Of a stretch of DNA of 6,742 nucleotides, positions 1 to 5,836 are shown in pieces. Each line of letters starts with the position of its first letter. Position 1 is the stretch's first letter. The DNA comes from Caldithrix sp964532875 (GTDB taxonomy: Bacteria; Calditrichota; Calditrichia; Calditrichales; Calditrichaceae): assembly GCA_964532875.1 (NCBI GenBank), contig CAZHIZ010000184.1, positions 1 through 6,742 of the forward strand, given 5' to 3'. The translations under genes were made by a program, and so were the position numbers. The notes under the pieces are model-generated. The model was not told the origin of the DNA. It saw only the letters and a list, made by a program, of their open reading frames with translations, and ran no database searches.

Positions 1-29
1 AATTTATGAGCCGTTTTTTGTTAAGAGTG

Positions 30-142
30 AAGGGAAACGAGTCTGTCCGGCGGCGTTATCATTCGGTTGCCGAGTGAACTCCGCCTGTGGCGGGGAACGT
101 ATCGAGGCAACGGGGACGCGGTTTTATCGATACATTTCCCTT
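30..142 (+). ncRNA. Candidate structured RNA / multi-hairpin leader region
   Basis: A compact set of inverted repeats could fold into a multi-branched RNA. An outer stem pairs AAGGGAAA (30-37) with TTTCCCTT (135-142), 8 perfect base pairs. Inside it are three hairpins. The first is at 59-77, with an 8-bp stem including one G-T pair and loop TTG. The second is at 81-93, CCGCC-TGT-GGCGG. The third pairs GTATCGA (99-105) with TCGATAC (127-133) around a 21-base loop. The third hairpin can be extended by pairing 92-97 with 135-140, which competes with the outer stem. I could not match it to a known riboswitch: the cobalamin, TPP and c-di-GMP consensus boxes are not there. It lies about 150 bases upstream of cotH, so it may be a leader, an independent small RNA, or DNA-level repeat structure. 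The strand is assumed from cotH. Confidence 0.35.
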
Positions 143-185
143 ACGGTGAGACCACTCGAAAAGCGGTTTGTGTTTTTGGTAATAA

Positions 186-196
186 GGTCGTAGACC
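186..196. repeat. Small hairpin GGTC-GTA-GACC
   Basis: A 4-bp inverted repeat with a three-base loop lies between the hairpin cluster and the cotH start. Alone it is weak. It matters only as part of the otherwise repeat-rich upstream region, where no gene is seen. Confidence 0.2.
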
Positions 197-282
197 AGGC
201 CTTCGACGGATCGTAGCCCCGGCGGCTGACAGGGCCGATTCCAGGTTTTCCTTAACCCTTTCACCCTTAACATATCAGAAAA

Positions 283-288
283 AAGGAA
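283..288 (+). promoter_or_regulatory. Shine-Dalgarno AAGGAA for cotH-like gene (supports TTG start)
   Basis: AAGGAA lies 7 bases upstream of the TTG at 296-298. This spacing, and the hydrophobic export-type segment that immediately follows, support TTG as the true start. The next in-frame ATG falls deep in the mature protein (codon 51). Confidence 0.7.
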
Positions 289-295
289 CCCCATT

Positions 296-2821
296 TTGAA
301 ACCATTTTTTACCGTTCTGTTTATTCTGGCAAATGTCCTTTACCTGCGCTCCGGGGAAGTTCATTTCGAATCGTCGAATCTGCCTATCGTGGTGATCGAT
401 ACGCACGGTCAAACCATTCCCGATGCGTATCGCATTGTGGCCGATATGGGCATCATTTACAACGGGCCCGGTGAACGCAACCGGCTTAGTGATCCTTTTA
501 ATAATTACAATGGCAAGATTTCCATTGAGCTGCGCGGCTCCAGTTCACAGATGTTCCCTAAAAAACAATATGCTCTGGAAACCGAATACGAAAACGGTGA
601 GAATTTAAATGTTTCATTATTGGGACTGCCCTCTGAAAATGATTGGATTTTGAACGGCCCCTATTCCGACAAATCATTAATTCGTAACGTACTGATTTAT
701 CGTTTAGCCCGGGACATGGGACGCTATGCCAGTCGCACCCGATTTTGCGAATTGGTTTTAAACGGTGATTATCGCGGTGTGTACATCTTGATGGAGAAGA
801 TCAAGCGCGACAAACACCGCGTGCACATTGCCAAGTTGAAACCGGACGAAATTTCCGGAGATGATTTAACCGGTGGCTACATCATTAAAATCGACAAATT
901 AGCCGGGGAGAATGTGGGAGGCTGGACTTCCATCTTCCCGCCGTATCCCGAATCCAAGCATCGCATTTTTTATCAGTATCATTATCCCAAGCCGGACAAA
1001 ATTGTCGATCCTCAGAAAAAATACATTCAGGATTACGTATTTGATTTCGAAAAAACCATGTTCAGCCCCGATTATCAGAATAAGCAAAAAGGCTATTATT
1101 CCAAAGTCGATTTGGGCTCGTTTGTTGATTATTTTATTTTGAATGAGATTTCGCGTAATGTGGACGGTTATCGTTTAAGCGCTTTTTTGTACAAGGACAA
1201 AGACAGCAACGATTCCCGACTGCACGCCGGACCCATTTGGGATTTTAATTTGGCCTTCGGTAATGCCGATTATTACCACGCTTATTCGCCCCAAGGCTGG
1301 CAGGTGGAAATTAATCATGACACGCAATTTATCGATTGGGACGATCCCTTCCAGGTGCCCTTTTGGTGGGCAAAGTTGGTTGCGGACAGCGTTTTCATGA
1401 AACGGGTCATTGAACGTTGGCAGGTATTGCGATCCAATGTGCTTTCACAAGATCGATTGTTTTCATTGATCGATAGCTATGCCGATACTCTTGACGAAGC
1501 TCAGGCTCGGAATTTCCAGCGCTGGCCGGTTCTGGGAACCCACGTGTGGCCCAATTATTTTGTGGGTACAACCTACCAGGAAGAAATCGATTATCTTAAA
1601 TCGTGGATCGAGCAGCGTCTGAATTGGATGGACGGGCAGTTGTTGGATGCAATTCCGCCCACGGCGCCTTCCCAGTTAAGGGCGAGCTCCGTTACTTCCT
1701 ACAGTGTTCTGTTAAGCTGGAGTGCAAGTAGCGATAATGCAGGAATTGCCGGGTACGATGTATTTTGTGCCGGCAAGCGGTTGACTACAACCAGCAAATT
1801 ATCCGTGAAAGTATTAAATTTGGCGGAAAGCACCACGTACACCTTTGAAGTTCGTGCCCGCGATTTTGCCGGCAATTATTCTGCGAACAATCCCACCGTT
1901 ACCATCACCACCAAACCTTTTACGGCACAGGACGGTGCCTACTGCCGGGCGGTTACTCAACCGATTCAGGTGGACGGACAGGTTGAAGAACGCTGGAATA
2001 CGGCCCAATGGCAGCCTGTTCAGCATTTGATTTTTGGCAGCCGGACTGATTCCACTGATTTCAGCGCTAAATTCAAAGTGTTGTGGGATTACGATAATTT
2101 GTATCTCCTTGTGCGTGTTTTCGATGATTCCAAGGTGCGCGATTCCGGCAGCGATTTTTATCAGGATGACGATCTGGAGGTGTATTTAGACACGGACAAC
2201 AGCAAAAACGATTATTACGATGACGATGATTTTCGTTACCGATTTACTTATCAGGATTCGCAGATTGCAGAAAAGGCTCATGGTGCCATTAGTGGCGTAC
2301 ATTCCGAAATTGTTTTGCTTGATGACGGTTATCGAATCGAAATCAATTTTCCTTGGAAAACTTTGAACTGTACGGCCTTGAGCGAGAAGGTCATTGGGTT
2401 TGAAATTCAACTTAATGATGATGACAATGGCGGCACTCGCGATGCAAAATTGGCCTGGTGGGGAACTTCGGATGTGGCCTACGCCCATCCTTCGGCCTTC
2501 GGCGCATTGAAATTGAAAGGAGATCCCACGGGTATTCGCCCGATTGAACCGACTATCCGGAACTTTGCTTTATTGCCAAATTGGCCCAATCCGTTTAATG
2601 CAATAACGAACATCGGTTTTTATTTGAAGAAACCATCGTTTGTTACGTTGGACATTTTTGACCTGCGCGGAAAACACATCAGCACCCTGGTCAAAGGGAA
2701 ATTGTCGGCCGGGAATCATCTGGTGCGTTTTAACGGCCAGGGTCGGGCCAGCGGCATTTATTTTTACCGTTTGCGTACCCGGGGGCAGACGATTATTCGG
2801 CGTATGATATTGTTGAAATAG
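296..2821 (+). CDS. Exported CotH-family protein with FN3, CBM9-like and C-terminal type IX secretion sorting domains
   Basis: The protein has 841 residues. An N-terminal hydrophobic stretch (residues 4-17, after a Lys) looks like a signal peptide. Residues about 28-450 form a CotH domain: an N-terminal 'LPIVVIDT..Q.IPD' strand, 'IELRGSSS..FPKKQYALE' (76-95), 'LLGLPSENDWILNGPYSDKSLIRN' (108-131), 'RTRFCELVLNGDYRGVYILMEKIKR' (147-171) and 'GPIWDFNLAFGN' (312-323). Bacillus CotH proteins are atypical secretory protein kinases with a divergent kinase-like fold; activity here is not shown. Residues about 455-540 are a fibronectin III domain. Residues about 550-742 resemble a family-9 carbohydrate-binding / DOMON-like beta-sandwich with an Asp-rich loop (636-645), possibly metal-binding. 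Residues about 757-841 ('PNWPNPFN', 'ASGIYFYRL', final 'ILLK') match Por/type IX C-terminal sorting domains. The likely fate is export by Sec, then type IX secretion to the surface or medium; the substrate is unknown. The TTG start follows a Shine-Dalgarno. No operon partner is visible, since the gene ends 15 bases before a gap. Confidence 0.9.
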   Translation: MKPFFTVLFILANVLYLRSGEVHFESSNLPIVVIDTHGQTIPDAYRIVADMGIIYNGPGERNRLSDPFNNYNGKISIELRGSSSQMFPKKQYALETEYENGENLNVSLLGLPSENDWILNGPYSDKSLIRNVLIYRLARDMGRYASRTRFCELVLNGDYRGVYILMEKIKRDKHRVHIAKLKPDEISGDDLTGGYIIKIDKLAGENVGGWTSIFPPYPESKHRIFYQYHYPKPDKIVDPQKKYIQDYVFDFEKTMFSPDYQNKQKGYYSKVDLGSFVDYFILNEISRNVDGYRLSAFLYKDKDSNDSRLHAGPIWDFNLAFGNADYYHAYSPQGWQVEINHDTQFIDWDDPFQVPFWWAKLVADSVFMKRVIERWQVLRSNVLSQDRLFSLIDSYADTLDEAQARNFQRWPVLGTHVWPNYFVGTTYQEEIDYLKSWIEQRLNWMDGQLLDAIPPTAPSQLRASSVTSYSVLLSWSASSDNAGIAGYDVFCAGKRLTTTSKLSVKVLNLAESTTYTFEVRARDFAGNYSANNPTVTITTKPFTAQDGAYCRAVTQPIQVDGQVEERWNTAQWQPVQHLIFGSRTDSTDFSAKFKVLWDYDNLYLLVRVFDDSKVRDSGSDFYQDDDLEVYLDTDNSKNDYYDDDDFRYRFTYQDSQIAEKAHGAISGVHSEIVLLDDGYRIEINFPWKTLNCTALSEKVIGFEIQLNDDDNGGTRDAKLAWWGTSDVAYAHPSAFGALKLKGDPTGIRPIEPTIRNFALLPNWPNPFNAITNIGFYLKKPSFVTLDIFDLRGKHISTLVKGKLSAGNHLVRFNGQGRASGIYFYRLRTRGQTIIRRMILLK

Positions 2822-2836
2822 AAATATTCGTACGGC

Positions 2837-2936
2837 NNNNNNNNNNNNNNNNNNNNNNNNNNNNNNNNNNNNNNNNNNNNNNNNNNNNNNNNNNNNNNNN
2901 NNNNNNNNNNNNNNNNNNNNNNNNNNNNNNNNNNNN
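2837..2936. other. Assembly gap of exactly 100 N
   Basis: A run of exactly 100 undetermined bases is the conventional filler for a scaffold join of unknown length. The true distance, and any gene, terminator or repeat between cotH and the transposase gene, is unknown. A repeat next to a RAYT gene would be a natural reason for the assembly break. Open frames reading through these Ns have no meaning. Confidence 0.97.
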
Positions 2937-2969
2937 GAACCAAAACCATTTAAATAACGGGCAAAATTT

Positions 2970-3710
2970 ATGATGTCCCCAAAATTCCGTAATAAATACA
3001 GGACCCAATCGCACCGTATGCCCGGTTGGGATTATGGCGGTAACGGTTGTTATTTTATTACCCTCGTCGTTCAAAATAGGGAATGCCTTTTGGGGAAAAT
3101 TTACCGCCCCGAAAACGGGAAACCGTTTATTCAATTATCCGATTTCGGACAAATTGTTGATAATGAATGGAAAAAATCGTTTGAAATTCGTGATGAATTG
3201 TATTGTGATGAATATCGCATCATGCCCAATCATTTGCACGCCATTGTGATTCTCAAAAAACGGAAAAACACTGATGACATTAAAATGAATTCCATGGATG
3301 AGCGAACCGAAAATCAACAAATGCACGGGGCACACGAACCAAACGAATTACCGGATTCATTCGATATGAACGATACGCACGTTGAGACGCACGGCCTCCA
3401 ACACGTGGAGACGCACGGCCGTGCGTCTCCACACGGCCCGTCACCATTTTTTCGTAAACCCAAATCCATTTCCTCGTTTATCGCCGGTTTTAAATCGGCG
3501 GTGAACACGGCGATCGATAATTTTATTGATGAAAATAAATTGAATATGCCCAAATTCAATCGCAATAACCATTTTTTTCAACCCAATTATCACGACCACA
3601 TTATTCGGAATAAAGATGAATATGATCGGATAAAAAAATACATCATCAATAACCCATTGCATTGGAATGATGATTCGTTCAATCCCTCAAATTCGGAAAC
3701 GAACGGATGA
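2970..3710 (+). CDS. REP-associated tyrosine transposase (RAYT, Y1/HUH, IS200-like)
   Basis: The protein has 246 residues. The N-terminal 'HRMPGWDYGGNGCYFITLVVQNRECLLG' (15-42) is typical of RAYTs. The metal-binding HUH motif is 'MPNHLHAIVIL' (85-95; H88 and H90). The catalytic tyrosine is most likely Y224 in 'RIKKYIINNPLHW', preceded by the usual 'NYHDHIIRN' (206-214). Such single-tyrosine enzymes nick and join single-stranded DNA at hairpins. RAYTs are usually single-copy, chromosomal, and linked to spreading of small REP palindromes rather than to their own transposition. An extra linker of about 60 residues (97-160) lies between the HUH strand and the last helices. It carries the repeated peptide 'HVETHG', encoded by a duplication and a large palindrome. 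The tandem ATGs at 2970 and 2973 are both possible starts; no Shine-Dalgarno is evident in the 33 bases after the gap. The frame is intact. Confidence 0.9.
   Translation: MMSPKFRNKYRTQSHRMPGWDYGGNGCYFITLVVQNRECLLGKIYRPENGKPFIQLSDFGQIVDNEWKKSFEIRDELYCDEYRIMPNHLHAIVILKKRKNTDDIKMNSMDERTENQQMHGAHEPNELPDSFDMNDTHVETHGLQHVETHGRASPHGPSPFFRKPKSISSFIAGFKSAVNTAIDNFIDENKLNMPKFNRNNHFFQPNYHDHIIRNKDEYDRIKKYIINNPLHWNDDSFNPSNSETNG
3378..3420 (+). repeat. In-frame 24-bp direct repeat inside the RAYT gene
   Basis: CACGTTGAGACGCACGGCC (3378-3396) recurs as CACGTGGAGACGCACGGCC (3402-3420): 18 of 19 bases match, with a period of 24 bp (8 codons). It therefore keeps the frame and encodes two copies of HVETHG. The second copy forms the left half of the perfect palindrome that follows. 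Confidence 0.85.
3405..3432. repeat. Perfect 28-bp palindrome (REP-like) within the RAYT coding sequence
   Basis: GTGGAGACGCACGG is followed directly by its exact reverse complement, so all 28 bases pair with no spacer. It encodes residues 146-154 (VETHGRASP) and the first base of codon 155, in the variable linker of the transposase. GC-rich palindromes of this form are the kind of hairpin that RAYT enzymes recognise. From memory, related GAGACGCACGGC-type palindromes recur in many genomes and inside RAYT genes; I cannot verify that here. Confidence 0.85.
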
Positions 3711-3722
3711 GAATAACCGAAT
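3691..3722. repeat. Inverted repeat ATTCGG/CCGAAT spanning the RAYT stop codon
   Basis: ATTCGG at 3691-3696 pairs with CCGAAT at 3717-3722 around a 20-base spacer containing the stop codon. No T-run follows, so it does not look like an intrinsic terminator. A similar pair lies 72 bases downstream. Confidence 0.35.
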
Positions 3723-3761
3723 CTGAAAATGATTTGTTCACATTGAGGGAGCGCTTGTTTT

Positions 3762-3801
3762 AATTCGGAAGGAGAAAGATTTCTTTATTAAAACCGAAAT
3801 T
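3762..3801. repeat. Second AATTCGG/CCGAAATT inverted repeat between RAYT and dnaG
   Basis: AATTCGG (3762-3768) pairs with CCGAAATT (3794-3801) with one bulged A and a 25-base spacer. The arms resemble the pair at the end of the RAYT gene: both have ATTCGGAA on the left and an ACCGAA-type right arm. The convergent intergenic stretch 3711-3838 otherwise holds no gene and no clear terminator. Confidence 0.3.
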
Positions 3802-3838
3802 CCAGAAATGGCGCCAATCTGTTTGCCGCCGTTAGCGA

Positions 3839-5680
3839 CTAATTTATGCCTCTGTGATTACGGTGTTCTTTGGTCAGTTCGTGAATTTTCTTGCGCACAG
3901 CGGTTAAACGCAGGCTGTAATGCATGAGCGCCTCGCTCGATTCCCGATCTGTTTGAATTAGCAGATTCAGCTCTTCCGCCTCTTTTTCCAGACGCCAGCG
4001 TTTTAATTGAAACACACAATCTTTGGCTAATTTATCCAAATCCTTGAAATCACTTAAGGCCAGTTCCGAGAGCACCGCCTGAATTTCCGTATCGTCCTGA
4101 AATAAATCGGAAATTGTTTTTTCTTCCACGCGACCCGTTTCTTCCAGTTCATTGACAATCGCTTCGTACAGTTTGGTAAATTTGGGATTGTCGAACAGAT
4201 CGTAAGAGAGATGCTGTAAAAGGTAATTACGAATATGCTCGTCGCCGTTCAGCAACAGGTAAATCACCCCAGCCTCGGCCTGATATTGTCCCTGACGAAT
4301 GCGTGTCTCCGGGTTCTGTTCATCGGCGACTATTTTTTCTTTTTCAAGACGTTTTTCTTTTTGCCGATCTAATCGTTGCTTACGTTTTTGCAAACGACGA
4401 AATTGTTCGAACAGCATTTCTTCGCTAACGGCCAATCGTTGGGAAATCAAGGGGAAGTACAAACCGATCTTGATGGGATCGGTAATATCGGTTAATTTTT
4501 CCAGCAACTCTTGCAGAAAGGTGGTTTTGACCTCCATGGAAGGTTGCGGATTTTCCTTGCTGAACAAGTCCAGTTCGTATTCTACCGGCGTCAAATTGGA
4601 TTTTAGGTAGGGCGTTAGGGCTTTGACCCCGTTTTTACGGACGAAAGTATCGGGATCATCCTCCGGCGGCAAAAGAGCCACGGAAGCGTTTAAACCGTTA
4701 CTTTCCAGAATGTAGGCATTGCGCAGGGCAGCCGAACGTCCGGCCTTATCGCCGTCGTAGAGTAAAAGAGCGCGTTTGGTGTAGCGTAATAGCAATTTGG
4801 CCTGGGTGGCCGTTAAGGCCGTACCGCTGCTGGCCACCACATTGTTGATTTCGTTTTCAACCAATTGTAAAAGATCGAAATAGCCTTCCACCAAAATCAC
4901 AAAACCTTTTTCCCTAATGCTTTCTTTGGCCTGATACAAACCGTAAAGGATGGAGCCTTTTTTGTAAATCGGGTTTTCCGGGCTATTCAGGTATTTAGGC
5001 TGTTGCTGCTCACGCAAACGCCGCCCGCCAAAACCGATAATGCGTCCCGATAAATTCTGGAAAGGGAACATAACGCGATGGCGAAATTTATCGTAATAGC
5101 CGTTTCCCATTTGACTGGGGGCGATTAAACCCAATTTCTGGGCTTCGTTCAAATCAGCCTGAATTTCTTTCAAATAATCCAATAAACGATTGTTGGCATC
5201 CGGGGCATAGCCTAAACGAAATTTCTTGATGGTATGTTCGGAAAGCCCACGGTCTTTAAAGTATTTAAGCTGCGCCTGATTAGCCGCCAAAAAGAGCTGT
5301 TTTTCAAAGAAGGTACTCGCAGCTTCGTTTAGTTCGTACAGTTTCTGGAAATAACTTTTTTCTTTTTCGTCCTCGACAAAATCCGACTGGGGTAGGGGAA
5401 TGCCTGCAAAATCGGCTGCGCGTCGTACCGCCTCGATGAAGGACAGCTTTTCGTACTCCATGATAAAGGTAAAGACATTTCCCCCGCGCCCGCATCCGAA
5501 GCAATGGAAAATTTGTTTGGCCGGACTAACCATAAACGAGGGCGTCTTTTCTGTGTGGAAAGGGCAAAGTCCCTTGTAATTGGCTCCGGCTTTTTTCAAA
5601 TTGACAAATTGAGAAATATAGTGAACAATGTTCACCGAGCTGCGCACTTCATCGATTTTGCTGGAGCTAATTCTACCCAT
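3839..5680 (-). CDS. dnaG: DNA primase DnaG
   Basis: DnaG synthesises the short RNA primers used at the replication fork, working with the replicative helicase DnaB. The protein has 613 residues, a normal length. The N-terminal CHC2 zinc-binding domain has 'CPFH' (C39, H42) and 'CFGCG' (C60, C63). The catalytic core includes 'RHRVMFPFQNLSGRIIGFGGR' (200-220) and 'YLNSPENPIYKKGSILYGL' (230-248). The TOPRIM domain shows 'VILVEGYFDLL' (E265) and 'LLLYDGDKAG' (D309, D311), the metal-binding acids. A strongly basic Lys/Arg/Glu helix (428-450) links to a helical C-terminal domain (about 460-613) expected to bind DnaB. The ATG start fits the family N-terminus, but the upstream bases (read on this strand, TATTTTTTAAATAATT) contain no Shine-Dalgarno. 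It stands alone, not in the common rpsU-dnaG-rpoD order as far as the window shows, convergent with the RAYT gene and divergent from the DUF3467 operon. Confidence 0.97.
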   Translation of the reverse strand: MGRISSSKIDEVRSSVNIVHYISQFVNLKKAGANYKGLCPFHTEKTPSFMVSPAKQIFHCFGCGRGGNVFTFIMEYEKLSFIEAVRRAADFAGIPLPQSDFVEDEKEKSYFQKLYELNEAASTFFEKQLFLAANQAQLKYFKDRGLSEHTIKKFRLGYAPDANNRLLDYLKEIQADLNEAQKLGLIAPSQMGNGYYDKFRHRVMFPFQNLSGRIIGFGGRRLREQQQPKYLNSPENPIYKKGSILYGLYQAKESIREKGFVILVEGYFDLLQLVENEINNVVASSGTALTATQAKLLLRYTKRALLLYDGDKAGRSAALRNAYILESNGLNASVALLPPEDDPDTFVRKNGVKALTPYLKSNLTPVEYELDLFSKENPQPSMEVKTTFLQELLEKLTDITDPIKIGLYFPLISQRLAVSEEMLFEQFRRLQKRKQRLDRQKEKRLEKEKIVADEQNPETRIRQGQYQAEAGVIYLLLNGDEHIRNYLLQHLSYDLFDNPKFTKLYEAIVNELEETGRVEEKTISDLFQDDTEIQAVLSELALSDFKDLDKLAKDCVFQLKRWRLEKEAEELNLLIQTDRESSEALMHYSLRLTAVRKKIHELTKEHRNHRGIN

Positions 5681-5698
5681 AATTATTTAAAAAATATT

Positions 5699-5711
5699 AA
5701 GTTGACAACTT
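5699..5711. promoter_or_regulatory. Candidate operator palindrome AAGTTG-A-CAACTT
   Basis: A perfect 13-bp odd palindrome overlaps the putative -35 box (TTGACA, 5702-5707) of the rightward promoter and lies 19 bases upstream of dnaG. A dimeric repressor bound here could affect both directions. The regulator is unknown; it matches no LexA box that I recognise. Confidence 0.35.
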
Positions 5712-5730
5712 CCGTTACTATTTCTAAATT
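5702..5730 (+). promoter_or_regulatory. Putative sigma-70-type promoter for the DUF3467-tag operon
   Basis: A perfect TTGACA (5702-5707) is followed after 17 bases by TAAATT (5725-5730; 4 of 6 matches to TATAAT). Transcription would start near 5737, giving a leader of about 100 bases that contains the GAGAATGC/GCATTCTC hairpin. The surrounding DNA is very AT-rich, so chance matches are likely. Confidence 0.4.
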
Positions 5731-5786
5731 AAACATTTAAGAGAATGCTTCGCAAATAAATAATTCGGCATTCTCAAAAGTAACGG
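5712..5786. repeat. Two nested perfect inverted repeats in the dnaG/DUF3467 divergent region
   Basis: The outer arms CCGTTACT (5712-5719) and AGTAACGG (5779-5786) are exact reverse complements. Inside them the inner arms GAGAATGC (5741-5748) and GCATTCTC (5768-5775) are also exact. The inner loop is 19 bases. The spacers between outer and inner arms are 21 bases on the left and 3 on the right, so the figure is a stem with one large internal bulge. No T-run follows on the plus strand close enough for a classical terminator, although an A-rich stretch (5788-5795) lies just to the right. Possible roles are a leader RNA structure, paired operator sites, or an attenuator. Confidence 0.65.
5728..5755 (-). 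promoter_or_regulatory. Possible dnaG promoter
   Basis: On the minus strand, TTGCGA (5750-5755) is followed after 16 bases by TTTAAT (5728-5733). This would place the dnaG start site about 40 bases upstream of its ATG and overlap the rightward promoter head to head. The match is modest and the region is AT-rich. Confidence 0.25.
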
Positions 5787-5820
5787 TTAAAAAAACGAAA
5801 AGTTCTTGTAACTCAATTTA

Positions 5821-5827
5821 AGGAAGG
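5821..5827 (+). promoter_or_regulatory. Shine-Dalgarno AGGAAGG that decides the DUF3467 start
   Basis: This purine run abuts the ATG at 5828 with no spacer, which is too close for initiation there. It sits 9 bases before the ATG at 5837, a normal distance. The start at 5837 is therefore preferred. Confidence 0.65.
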
Positions 5828-5836
5828 ATGGCAAAC

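Larger units (their letters stand above)
20..271. repeat. Intergenic element framed by an imperfect inverted repeat
   Basis: No convincing gene is present in the first 295 bases. Most of this stretch is bounded by two arms that are near reverse complements: GTTAAGAGTGAAGGG at 20-34 and CCCTTTCACCCTTAAC at 256-271. They pair over about 15 bp with one mismatch and one bulged base. The arms both show TTAA near the outer edge. The right arm itself contains a short direct repeat (CCTTAAC at 250-256 and 265-271). No target-site duplication is visible outside the arms. This could be a small non-autonomous mobile element, an interspersed repeat, or the closing stem of a long structured leader for the downstream cotH gene. 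Copy number in the genome would distinguish these. The arms are seen directly; the element boundaries are inference. Confidence 0.4.

Noticed and set aside
20..140. Cobalamin riboswitch suggested by GGGAAA followed by a GTCCGG segment
   Set aside because: The remaining conserved boxes, including the B12 box and GCCACTG-like segment, are absent, and the downstream gene has no link to cobalamin.
2..193. Open frame of 63 codons entering from the left edge on the plus strand
   Set aside because: It has no visible start, an unusual Cys/Arg/Gly-rich composition, and coincides with dense hairpins. It is more likely chance openness of a structured non-coding repeat. A C-terminal gene fragment cannot be excluded without upstream sequence.
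2764..3134. Minus-strand open frames reading through the N gap
   Set aside because: They are artefacts of undetermined bases and run antisense to the cotH and RAYT genes.
3378..3432. CRISPR-like repeat array
   Set aside because: Only two repeat units occur, in frame inside a gene, with no regular spacers and no cas genes.
3314..3565. Minus-strand 83-codon open frame opposite the RAYT gene
   Set aside because: It mirrors the palindromic coding region of a well-supported transposase. Palindromes naturally give open frames on both strands, and there is no family resemblance.
3711..3838. Bidirectional terminator between the convergent RAYT and dnaG genes
   Set aside because: The available inverted repeats have long spacers and bulges and lack a GC-rich stem followed by a T-run.
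4299..4610. Plus-strand 103-codon open frame opposite dnaG
   Set aside because: It is a Ser/Arg/Cys-rich shadow of the basic linker region of DnaG, which is strongly supported on the other strand.
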